From NCBI RefSeq assembly GCF_003611635.1, contig NZ_RAVZ01000048.1:1-38686 (forward strand): 38,686 bases of DNA, written 5' to 3'. The number at the start of each line of letters is the position of its first letter. Within the stretch, counting starts at the first letter, position 1. Both the position numbers and the translations under genes were made by a program. Origin of the DNA: Corallococcus terminator. Its GTDB lineage: Bacteria > Myxococcota > Myxococcia > Myxococcales > Myxococcaceae. This document shows positions 24,181 through 31,761 of this stretch, one piece after another. The notes below the pieces were generated by a model. That model saw only the letters and a program-made list of their open reading frames with translations. It was not told the DNA's origin and made no database searches.

Positions 24181-25281
24181 ATGTCCACCAACGCGCTGGT
24201 CATCACCGGCATCGGAATGGCTTCGTCCCTGGGCCCTGCCATCGGCGCTTGCGCCGCCGCGCGTGCGGGTGTCACCCGGACGGCCCCCCTCGACCTCGTG
24301 GTGGGAGGGCCGGACACCGAGGTCCCGCTGCCCGTGACCGGGCATCCCTGTCCGTGGGTAGAAGGGTTCACGGGGGTGGGGCGGCTCGTGGCCCTGCTCA
24401 ACCTGGCCATCGAGGACCTCGTCGGAGGCACGTCCTTGCCTCCGGGCCAACTGCCGCTGCTGTTGGAGGCTCCGCCCGTGGAGGAGCGGCCGGGTCTGCA
24501 GGAGCAGTTGGACGAGGAGTGGGAGAAGGTGCCGGGAGACCTGGAGGGCCGCCTGGGGGAGGGCCTCTCACTGACCCAGGGGAGCTCGGGGCGCGGCTGG
24601 GCGCTCCAGGTCACCCAGCGAGGTCATGCGGGAGGATTGGCCTTGCTCAGCGCGGCGCAGGAACTGCTCCGCTCGGGCCGGCATGAAGCCTGTGTCATTG
24701 GCGGAGTGGACAGCCTCATGGACCTGCTGACCCAGGAGTGGCTCTACGCAACCCGGCAACTGAAGCACCCCAACCACCCGGTGGGACTGATGCCGGGGGA
24801 AGGCGCCGCCGTGGTGCTCATCGAGCGGGCCGCCCATGCGCGGAAGCGTGGCGCCAGGGTGCTGGCGGAGGTGGGCCCTGTATCGCTTCAGGATGAGGAA
24901 TACAGCTTCTCCGATGAGGGCGTCATCCCTCATGGGCGCGCCCTGGCGAGCGCCATCCGGGACGTGGTGCGGGCCCCTCCTCTCCGTGCCCGGAATGTCA
25001 GCGTCATCCTCCATGACCTGAACGGTCAGGTCGTCCGCGCCATGGAGTGGGGCAACACGCTCATCCATCTCGCGGGGGAACTGGAGATGCTGCGAGAGAC
25101 ACGGCGCTGGATGCCTGCCGCGAGCTTCGGCGATGTGGGCTCCGCCTCGGGAGCCTTCTCATTGTGCATGGCGACCCAGGCCTTCGCGCGAGGGTATGCG
25201 CAAGGGACTGAAGTCCTGCTCTGCAACTCTTCCGAGAGCGGGCTCCGGAGTGCCGCCATCCTGGCGGAACCAAGAGACTGA
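24181..25281 (+). CDS. ketoacyl-synthase/thiolase-fold protein lacking the catalytic residues
   Basis: This 366-residue protein follows the ketoacyl-synthase fold: LVITGIGMASSLGPAIGACAAARAG at the N-terminus, LLRSGRHEACVIGGVDSLMD in the nucleophile-helix region, GLMPGEGAAVVLIER, then SFGDVGSASGAFSL at the end. The key residues are gone. The nucleophile Cys position reads QRGHAGG, the NAHGT His reads LNGQ, and the second His (normally in xxGHxxGAAG) reads DVGSASG. It therefore cannot condense acyl chains. It is the last gene of the toxin-immunity run, 14 bases after the Imm49-like gene with GAGG upstream. Thiolase-like proteins recur beside type VI effector genes, as I recall, probably as adaptors that load the effector. 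That role is inference. Confidence 0.8.
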   Translation: MSTNALVITGIGMASSLGPAIGACAAARAGVTRTAPLDLVVGGPDTEVPLPVTGHPCPWVEGFTGVGRLVALLNLAIEDLVGGTSLPPGQLPLLLEAPPVEERPGLQEQLDEEWEKVPGDLEGRLGEGLSLTQGSSGRGWALQVTQRGHAGGLALLSAAQELLRSGRHEACVIGGVDSLMDLLTQEWLYATRQLKHPNHPVGLMPGEGAAVVLIERAAHARKRGARVLAEVGPVSLQDEEYSFSDEGVIPHGRALASAIRDVVRAPPLRARNVSVILHDLNGQVVRAMEWGNTLIHLAGELEMLRETRRWMPAASFGDVGSASGAFSLCMATQAFARGYAQGTEVLLCNSSESGLRSAAILAEPRD

Positions 25282-25395
25282 GCGTCACCCTCTTCCGTGG
25301 CCCCCATGTGATGGGAGGGTGTTCGATGTCGCGCAGTCCGCGGCGCGTATCGCGAGGCACGCGCCGAGTCGGTTCTTCGAGCCCTCAAACCGGCG

Positions 25396-25593
25396 TCATG
25401 CCGTTCCCGGCTCCTCGCCGAAGAGCTGACCCGCCCCGGCCCAGTCGGACGGCTTGATGTCCTCGAAGAGGATGTAGATGTACTTCGGATCGGTCCCCGT
25501 ATTCTTGACAATACTGTCGGTGATTTCGGTGGCGACGGCCTTCTTGGCCTTCGCATCCTTGCCTTCGAACCAACTGACACGAACAACAGGCAT
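25396..25593 (-). CDS. 4-oxalocrotonate tautomerase family protein
   Basis: This 65-residue protein begins MPVVRVSWFEGKDAKAKKAV. Pro2 becomes the N-terminal catalytic proline once the Met is removed, the hallmark of the tautomerase superfamily. The helix KKAVATEITDSIVKNTG and the strand YIYILFEDIKPSDWAGAG match the small-subunit fold. I chose the start at 25593 because it exposes the proline; the longer in-frame reading would not. Small tautomerases act on keto-enol substrates or as dehalogenases. The exact activity is unknown. It is transcribed alone, convergent with the toxin cluster. Confidence 0.82.
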   Translation of the reverse strand: MPVVRVSWFEGKDAKAKKAVATEITDSIVKNTGTDPKYIYILFEDIKPSDWAGAGQLFGEEPGTA

Positions 25594-25793
25594 TGTGGAG
25601 CCATCTTCGGTGGGTGGGAGAAAACGCGTCTGCCTGAGCGAGTGGAGCGCAGGCTCGCCGAGGGACATCGGTCAGGGCGTCGATGCCGGCACGGATTGCA
25701 GCAACCGCCTCAGCATTCGGGCTTTTGCCGACGTCCAAGCGACGGGCACCCTGAGAGCCCCGGTTCGCATGCGCCACTGACGCGGGCGAGGTG

Positions 25794-26207
25794 TCAGCGG
25801 ACGAGACGGAACCCGATGTCGGGCCCCAGCTTCTGCACGTAGCCGAGCAGGATGTTGAGATAGCCGAACGACTCAAGCCACCGAGCGTTGCGCAGCGGCC
25901 CTGCGTCGATGGCATCGAAGCCAAGGTCCCGTCCCAGGCCGAGAACGCGCTCCTTGGCGGAGGCATCATCGGCGGCGACGAGCAGGCTGAGCTTCTCGCC
26001 CTTCACGTGCCCCGTGTCCATGTGCTGCGCGAAGACCGTGTTGAAGGCCTTCACCGCGAGGAACACAACATCGGCCCAGGCAGCCGTCTGACGTACGCCT
26101 GCGGGGTCCTTCCCCACGGCCCTCACGTCGTGCCCGGCGCGTGCCAATCCGCGTTGCAGCGCGCCCCCCACGCTCCCCTTGCCGATGATTCCGATCTTCG
26201 CTGCCAT
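25794..26207 (-). CDS. NAD(P)-binding F420-reductase-like protein with an internal deletion
   Basis: This 137-residue protein starts MAAKIGIIGKGSVGGALQRG, a Rossmann GxGxxG motif, and continues ADVVFLAV. It then jumps directly to KAFNTVFAQHMDTG, which normally lies about 65 residues further along in NADPH-dependent F420/NADP-type oxidoreductases. The rest (KLSLLVAADDASAKERVLGL and LRNARWLESFGYLNILLGYV) is colinear with the family C-terminus. The missing block would contain the central beta strands and much of the active site (ADxxF to DVTN). The reading frame is kept, so a protein may be made but probably not an active reductase. GGAGAG lies upstream of the ATG. Confidence 0.7.
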   Translation of the reverse strand: MAAKIGIIGKGSVGGALQRGLARAGHDVRAVGKDPAGVRQTAAWADVVFLAVKAFNTVFAQHMDTGHVKGEKLSLLVAADDASAKERVLGLGRDLGFDAIDAGPLRNARWLESFGYLNILLGYVQKLGPDIGFRLVR

Positions 26208-26841
26208 GACCGTGCTCTCCTTGAAGAACTCCGGAGCGCAGCGCCCCGGGTCGCTCGGCAATATGTGCAACTCGCCCGTTGCGATAAACGCCATGAGCGT
26301 CAAAGCACTGTTGACGTTGCGTCATGAATGACCAGGGCCTACCCGTTCAACATCAAGCCGTGAAGTGAGCCGGCGCCCCCCAACGGCAGGCACCGCTGGG
26401 AAGTCCGGAGCGTGAGCATGACCTGCTGCGTGAAATGGCCGGCGGCTCCAGAGAAAGCACCGCTCTGGAAGTTGAACGGCGGCAGCGCGCCTGCGAGCCA
26501 GCAGGTGTGGCAACTCCGACAGGCTGGCTGTCGACGAGAACGAGGTCCGCATGTGCTGCCGCCGCGAGTTGCCCGGCGCCCCGACTTCGTATGAGAAGTG
26601 CCAGTCCAACTGACAACCTCAACAAGTCCACGACCCCAACGCTTGTGGCTTCGGCACTGCCCACGCTTGGGGGGAATTACCTCGACAGCCCTTACGCGGT
26701 TGCGCTGCCCTGCGAGCGGTGAGCCGGGCGGCGCGATGGCCAGTTGGACGATGGCGAGCCCATCCGTATCGCGGAGCGAACGGCGCCGCATTTTGGCGCG
26801 GCCACGACTGGACCCCGCTCTCCTTGCTACAGTGCGAGCTC
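26208..26841. other. gene-poor stretch with possible remnants
   Basis: I see no convincing complete gene here. The minus strand has two short protein-like patches in different frames, LAAAAHADLVLVDSQPV (about 26530-26580, vaguely amidohydrolase-like) and FNFQSGAFSGAAGHFTQQVM (about 26420-26480), which suggests frameshifted remnants. The stretch nearest the reductase gene (26208-26330) is probably its promoter region. Confidence 0.35.
26312..26324. promoter_or_regulatory. palindrome upstream of the reductase gene
   Basis: TGACG-TTG-CGTCA is a perfect 5-bp inverted repeat about 105 bases upstream of the reductase start. A further half-site GCGTCA lies at 26297. An operator is possible. Confidence 0.3.
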
Positions 26842-27471
26842 GTGACCCGATGGAAGGCTCCCAGATATCGGTTTCCCCGGATCCGTAGCTCCTATCGGGC
26901 GCCGAATACCTTCAAGACGCCCAAGTACAAGGCGCCCAAAGCCTTCAGGGTACCCAAGGCACCGAAATTTCGGCCCATCCGTATTCCCGCGTTCGCAAGG
27001 GGGCGCCTTCGTCCGCTGAATGGATGCTCGGCGTGTGGCGCCACGTGGTTCCCAAGGGGCAGGGACTTGTCGGCAGTTTGCCCTCGATGCAAGAGCAGCG
27101 CGGTCTTCATCCCGCCGCCTCCTCCATTCAACGTGGGCTTGTTCCTGGCGACAATGTGTCTAGCCCTGATTATTCCTCTGGGGTTGGTGCTTGCTCCAAC
27201 CTGCCAGTCCATCGGTCGTGCGACACGAAGGCATGCTCATCCGGTCGAGGATGCGCCCGTGCCAGTCTTCGAAGAGCACCCGACGCGACGACTCCAGGTC
27301 ATCCGGCGATGCACCGTCTGGAGGGAAGTGAGTGGTAGCTCCGCCGTCATTCGGAAGGCAGTGATTGGTGAAGTCCTTGAGTGGGTAGGGGATGGGGACT
27401 CGGTCTGGCGGTTTCAAGAAGATGGCGGCGAGGCGTACTTCAACAAGCGCTGCGCGGTGCTTCTGGATTGA
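26842..27471 (+). CDS. membrane protein with zinc ribbon and SH3-like C-terminus
   Basis: This 209-residue protein reads in order: a Lys/Pro-rich repeat region (APNTFKTPKYKAP, RVPKAPKFRP), a zinc ribbon of the form C-x2-C-x14-C-x2-C (CSACG and CPRC), a proline run, one membrane segment (LATMCLALIIPLGLVLA), then a C-terminal 80 residues with RRCTVWREVSGSSAV and VWRFQEDGGEAYFNKRC resembling a bacterial SH3 domain. The start is uncertain: the GTG at 26842 is where convincing sequence begins, but no ribosome site is seen. Codon use is visibly less GC-biased than around it. The role is unknown, perhaps a cytoplasmic metal or nucleic-acid sensor tethered to the membrane with an extracytoplasmic binding domain. 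Confidence 0.6.
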   Translation: MTRWKAPRYRFPRIRSSYRAPNTFKTPKYKAPKAFRVPKAPKFRPIRIPAFARGRLRPLNGCSACGATWFPRGRDLSAVCPRCKSSAVFIPPPPPFNVGLFLATMCLALIIPLGLVLAPTCQSIGRATRRHAHPVEDAPVPVFEEHPTRRLQVIRRCTVWREVSGSSAVIRKAVIGEVLEWVGDGDSVWRFQEDGGEAYFNKRCAVLLD

Positions 27472-27553
27472 GCGCGGCTTGAGCGACACATGGGCGCGTG
27501 GGTCTCCGCTGGCTGCGGTGACGCCCAGGCGATGATGCAGGACGCGCAGGCGG

Positions 27554-28819
27554 CTACTTCGGAAGGGGCCGCTGCGGCGGCGGCGGTGGCGGGCGCTGCG
27601 GCTCCGCCTTGAAGGATGCCCAGGACAACGACACCTCCCGGCCCATCGCATCGCGCCCGTGGAGGGTGTCGAGGACCTGCTTCACCTCCGGCCGCACGTC
27701 GCCAGCGGGCACGGTGACCTCACCCCGGAAGCTCCCACGGCCCAGGTCCTCCTCCACGGTGATGAGCTCCCGCCATCCGTGGGTGCGGGTCTCCACCTGG
27801 TCGTCCCAGCTCACGGTGAGGCGCTCCACGCGCTCCCAGACGACGTGGGTGTCCTCGGGCACATCCACCTGGAGCTGGGTCCTCCAGCCGTCGTTCGCGG
27901 AGCGCGCGGCCACCCGCTCCAGCTTCAAGCTCGCCGAGGGAACACCCTCTGGCGGAGGCTGCGCGCGGACCTGCACGAACGCCGTCGCGCCCTGCCCTCC
28001 TCCCGGGCCCCCGGTGGTCAGCCGCACGGGATAGACCCGCACGTCCTGCTCCCCCGGCGCGGGCGGCGCGAAGGCATGCGTGGCTTCAGGCACCGTCGTC
28101 ACGGTGGAGCTTCCGTCACCGAAGTCCCAGGTGTACGCGGTGGCGGGAGCAGGAGACACCGCGCGGAGGTCGAAGGCGGTGGGGTCGCGCTGGGTGACTT
28201 CGATGCGAAGCAGGTGGGCCTGTCCCTCCCCCGCGCCACAGGCGCGCACGTCGATGCCAGCGACCTGTTCGGCCAGCACGCCGACTCGGCGGCCTCCCAG
28301 GTCGCGGCAGAGCTGGAAGCGGACGAAGTACCGGCCCGCTGTCGCGGGAGCACGCCACGCAAGGCGTGCGCCGGGATGCAGCTCCGCCCCGGTCTCCTGC
28401 CCCGGCCACACCCAACGCGGGACGACGCCTGGCTCGGGGGTTCCGCCCACGCGCGCGGACAGCGTCAGCAGTTCACCCGCGCAGACCCACGGGCGGTCCG
28501 CGTCGAGCCCCTCGATGACGGCGCTCGACGCCAGCACCACGCGCTCCTCGTTCAGGGCGGCGGAGAGGGCCTCACCGGTCGCGGCGGACGGGACCTCCGT
28601 GGCGGCGGGCAAGGGCCGCGCGGGAAGCGAGGGGCGCGCGGCGGCCTCCCCCTGCCTCTCGGGCTCCGTCACGACGAGGCGAGGCGGAGCGGGCATGGGG
28701 GAAGCGCTGTCATTCCGGGCCAGCACCCAGGCCATGGCGATGACCAGGAACCCTCCCCCCACCAGGAGGGCACGAGCGGGGCCACTCCCAGACCCGCGTC
28801 CACCACGTCCGGTGTCCAT
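27554..28819 (-). CDS. membrane-anchored PKD-domain protein
   Basis: This 421-residue protein has an N-terminal anchor (ALLVGGGFLVIAMAWVLA, residues 17-34) and then extracytoplasmic sequence. After a Pro/Ala-rich linker come Ig-like strands with two Cys (WVCAGELLTLSARVGG and FQLCRDLGGRR). A PKD domain then contains AYTWDFGDGSSTV at about residue 230, and a second beta domain ends in a proline-rich tail. PKD domains mediate binding to glycans or proteins at the surface. It lies 12 bases after the secreted-protein gene in the same direction and has GAGG upstream, so the two form an operon and may form one surface complex. The function is unknown. Confidence 0.85.
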   Translation of the reverse strand: MDTGRGGRGSGSGPARALLVGGGFLVIAMAWVLARNDSASPMPAPPRLVVTEPERQGEAAARPSLPARPLPAATEVPSAATGEALSAALNEERVVLASSAVIEGLDADRPWVCAGELLTLSARVGGTPEPGVVPRWVWPGQETGAELHPGARLAWRAPATAGRYFVRFQLCRDLGGRRVGVLAEQVAGIDVRACGAGEGQAHLLRIEVTQRDPTAFDLRAVSPAPATAYTWDFGDGSSTVTTVPEATHAFAPPAPGEQDVRVYPVRLTTGGPGGGQGATAFVQVRAQPPPEGVPSASLKLERVAARSANDGWRTQLQVDVPEDTHVVWERVERLTVSWDDQVETRTHGWRELITVEEDLGRGSFRGEVTVPAGDVRPEVKQVLDTLHGRDAMGREVSLSWASFKAEPQRPPPPPPQRPLPK

Positions 28820-28831
28820 GGGCGCGCGACC

Positions 28832-29635
28832 TCAGAAGCCGAAGTCGTTGAGGTGACGCCGGTAGCCCTGGGAGTTGGGGCGGTACCACTGATCATCCCA
28901 GCCAGTGAACGCCACGTCGTCGAGCAGTCGCTCCGTCTTGCCGTCGAGGACGACGGTGTTGATGAGGGGCACCGCGGTGGAGCCCACGTTGCGCGCGGCG
29001 AGCTTGTTCGCGGTGGGATCCAGGTACTGGGCGGTGGTGCGGCTGCAGTAGTCCTGGAGGAAGCAGCCCCGGTCGCACACGGCCAGGGTGTTGTAGGAGG
29101 CGTGTTTGTCCTCGGCCATGTAGAGGACAGGCCATCCGCGATAGCCATTGCGTGAATCGCCCAGGTCATATTCGAGCTGGTCGAACGCGTACCACGCGGA
29201 GGACTCGCACGAACTCTTGCGATGGGCGGACAGGTAGGCCCAGTCGAGGTACCAGCGCCCACCGGAGAAGTGCACCTCGAAGATCTGGAACTCGGGGTCG
29301 CCGTCGTGCCCGGTGGTGACGCCGGTGTCTTCGAAGAAGGTATCCAGATAGACGATGCGCACGGTGCGCGTGGCGAAGGCCTCGCTCTTGACGGCGAAGT
29401 AGGGCCGCCGGCCCATGCCGCTCTCGCCGCTGTCGAACCAGAACAGGGGCATGAACCACTTCGCGAGCTGGTATTCGCAGTCGTCGTTGAGGCCGTCCCG
29501 GTCCGCGTCCGTGCCGGTGCCCCAGCAGTTGTCACCGTAGGGGATGACGGAGAGGCCATCCGCGCGGGCGGCGGGGGCCGACAGCGCGAGGAACATGATC
29601 AACGACAGGAAGGCGGTGCGCGGACCACGGCCCAT
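28832..29635 (-). CDS. secreted protein, weakly Vps62-like
   Basis: This 267-residue protein has a clear signal peptide ([16 protein letters not shown], cleavage after ARA at about 25). The mature part has [20 protein letters not shown], a calcium-binding-like Asp repeat, then [16 protein letters not shown] and [15 protein letters not shown]. The GDxE-x-hydrophobic-strand-SAH order resembles the Vps62/DUF946 family, although the match is partial. Three or more Cys pairs suggest disulfides outside the cytoplasm. CGGAG lies upstream. It is the first gene of the operon with the PKD-domain protein. I keep the function open. Confidence 0.8.
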   Translation of the reverse strand: MGRGPRTAFLSLIMFLALSAPAARADGLSVIPYGDNCWGTGTDADRDGLNDDCEYQLAKWFMPLFWFDSGESGMGRRPYFAVKSEAFATRTVRIVYLDTFFEDTGVTTGHDGDPEFQIFEVHFSGGRWYLDWAYLSAHRKSSCESSAWYAFDQLEYDLGDSRNGYRGWPVLYMAEDKHASYNTLAVCDRGCFLQDYCSRTTAQYLDPTANKLAARNVGSTAVPLINTVVLDGKTERLLDDVAFTGWDDQWYRPNSQGYRRHLNDFGF

Positions 29636-29823
29636 GGAAGTGCTCCGGGGAACTTCGGGGGAGGCCAGAGGCTACCGCATTGGACCGGCCCAGGTGCCGC
29701 TGGAACCCGAGGACACGACGGATGCGTTACATTCCAAGGGCGGGTAGATTCAACGGGTCGTCGCGACATCTCGAACCTGAGGAGTTGCGCACGGCGTCGG
29801 CGGACTCAAAGAAAGGCGTTCCC

Positions 29824-30717
29824 GTGGCAACCGCTGCTACCTTGCGCTTCGAACTCTATCGCGAAGTCGAGCGCGGCAACGCGAACGCAGGCAACAACGG
29901 TCATCCCTTCGTCGAACGGTGCGTGCTCGTGCCACCCGCGGGAGTGGATCCGCTTGCCCTGAAGCTGGTCTTCCTCCCCTGCTTCGGCGACCCGAAGCCC
30001 GAGACGACGCTTGGCGCATACTTCAAGGCCCAGGCCGAGGGATTGGACTTGCCGGGAGGTGACCTTCTCCCCAGGAGCCTTGATGGCTATCTCCACCACG
30101 ATGAGGCCGAACGGCGCGCGTTCGGCACACTCGTCGAGCCACGCTCCGAGCGTTCGAGTGTCCTCGTCGTCTGGAATGGCAAGGCGCAGTGGTACGTCGA
30201 CGAGGTCTTCTATCGCCTCGAAGGCGTGGACGGCTGGACGCGCGGTGCGTGTGCTGACGTGGTCGAAGGCTCGCTCAAGGACTTCATCCGGTTCTCTCCG
30301 TTGATTCAGCCACGTTTGAGCGAGGGGCGTTCCGAACTCCACCACCCCGGGCGCGCGAGGGAGTTCTCCGCGGACGATTGCGTTCTTGGGCTTTCAAAGT
30401 CACCCGGAATGCCCAACACGCTGCGTTACTCGCTGGAGGTCTTCGCCGATGGCCGCTTCCATCGCACGGCCACACACCAATTGGATGTTCATGGCGCGGA
30501 CGTCCATCGGCTCACGACGCTGCTCATCGCGGCCAGCCGGATCAAGGAAGTCCACGACCTCTCGATCCCGCCGCCATTCGTGCATGACCGGCAGACGACG
30601 ATGGTCATCTTCCCCCTCTCAGGTCGAAACCAGAGGGTGACGCTGGGCCCGAACACGAGGCCCGAGGTCGAGGACTTCGCCAAGAAGGTGGCCGCCGCCT
30701 ACGGCATCGAACTCTGA
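29824..30717 (+). CDS. uncharacterised protein
   Basis: This 297-residue cytoplasmic protein has no membrane or signal segment. I chose GTG 29824 because AAAGG lies 8 bases upstream and the sequence becomes convincingly protein-like there (TLRFELYREVERGNANAGN). Alternating strands and charged loops, for instance ERSSVLVVWNGKAQWYVDEVFYRL and PNTLRYSLEVFADGRFHRTATH, suggest two related alpha/beta units. No catalytic motif is visible. It is divergent from the secreted-protein operon and convergent with mtgA. Confidence 0.7.
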   Translation: MATAATLRFELYREVERGNANAGNNGHPFVERCVLVPPAGVDPLALKLVFLPCFGDPKPETTLGAYFKAQAEGLDLPGGDLLPRSLDGYLHHDEAERRAFGTLVEPRSERSSVLVVWNGKAQWYVDEVFYRLEGVDGWTRGACADVVEGSLKDFIRFSPLIQPRLSEGRSELHHPGRAREFSADDCVLGLSKSPGMPNTLRYSLEVFADGRFHRTATHQLDVHGADVHRLTTLLIAASRIKEVHDLSIPPPFVHDRQTTMVIFPLSGRNQRVTLGPNTRPEVEDFAKKVAAAYGIEL

Positions 30718-30772
30718 GCGCCTTTTTGACACTCGGACAAGGCTTCATGCAGCCCGACGCGGGGCTTGCGCC

Positions 30773-31672
30773 TCAGCTCCCGGCGGACAGCCCGGCGCTG
30801 GCCTCCGCCACGAGGCCGGGCGCGGGCGGTACGCCGAAGAAGCGCGAGAGTTCCGCCTGAGCCTCGCGGGCTTGCGCACCGCTGATGCGCCCTTCCCGCT
30901 CCAGCCTCCCGATGATGACTCCAGCGCGGGTGCGCAGGGCTTCGGGCCGTTGGGCCGGCAGCCAGCGGCGCGGGGCGGGCAGCATGGCCGCGAGCATCGC
31001 GCCCTGCGCCACGCTGAGCGCGCGCGCCGAGATGCCGAAGTGTTCGCGCGCCGCCGCTTCGATGCCGTAGACGCCCTCCCCCCACTCCACGACGTTCACG
31101 TACAGCGCGAGGATGCGCTGCTTGCCCAGGTGATCCTCCAACCGGCGGGCGAGCAGCAGCTCCTTGCCCTTGCGCAGCAGGCTGCGGTCCGTGGAGAGGT
31201 AGAGGTTCTTCGCCAGTTGCTGGGTGAGGGTGGAGGCGCCGCGCCCCAGGCGCGCCGCGCGCACCGACTGTTCGAGGGCATTCTCCACCTCGGTCCAGTC
31301 CACGCCCTCGTGCCGGTAGAAGCGCGCATCCTCGGAGATCAGCACGGCGTCCATCGCGTGCGGAGCCACCGCGCCAAGGGAGACCCAGGCCTGGCGCATG
31401 CGCGGCTGCCTGCCCGCCTCGCTCGCCTCCTCGGCTCGCTGATCCATGAGCGCGGTGGTGCGCGGATTCTGCGTCCGTAGGGTGCTCACGTCAGGCAGCC
31501 GCACGTACTCGATGCTGAGCCAGAGCACGAGCAGCAGCCACCCGCCGAGCGCCCAGCGGCCCCAGCCCGGGCCGGAGCGCTTCCCGACGACGCGCCGCGC
31601 GCCAGAGGTGAGCTGTTTGGTCTTCTGCGTCCGGACGGACGAGGCTCGCGCGGAGGGCGGTCGGGAGGCCAT
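30773..31672 (-). CDS. mtgA: monofunctional peptidoglycan glycosyltransferase
   Basis: This 299-residue inner-membrane enzyme polymerises lipid II into glycan strands in the periplasm. One anchor is present (WALGGWLLLVLWLSIEYV). The GT51 domain has all five family motifs: AVLISEDARFYRHEGVDW with the catalytic Glu, GRGASTLTQQLAKNLYLS, RKGKELLLARRLE, KQRILALYVNVVEWGEGVYGIEAAA and AAMLPAPRRW. No transpeptidase domain follows, so it is of the monofunctional type. Arg/Lys-rich residues precede the anchor. It is divergent from the TPR-type gene over only 89 bases. Confidence 0.95.
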   Translation of the reverse strand: MASRPPSARASSVRTQKTKQLTSGARRVVGKRSGPGWGRWALGGWLLLVLWLSIEYVRLPDVSTLRTQNPRTTALMDQRAEEASEAGRQPRMRQAWVSLGAVAPHAMDAVLISEDARFYRHEGVDWTEVENALEQSVRAARLGRGASTLTQQLAKNLYLSTDRSLLRKGKELLLARRLEDHLGKQRILALYVNVVEWGEGVYGIEAAAREHFGISARALSVAQGAMLAAMLPAPRRWLPAQRPEALRTRAGVIIGRLEREGRISGAQAREAQAELSRFFGVPPAPGLVAEASAGLSAGS

Positions 31673-31761
31673 CTATGCGCACATTTCCCCCGGTATGCGA
31701 CCGCTGTCCAGAAGACGGCCGGAGCGGCCCCCAGCGGACCACCCTTGTTAGGGTGCGGCGC

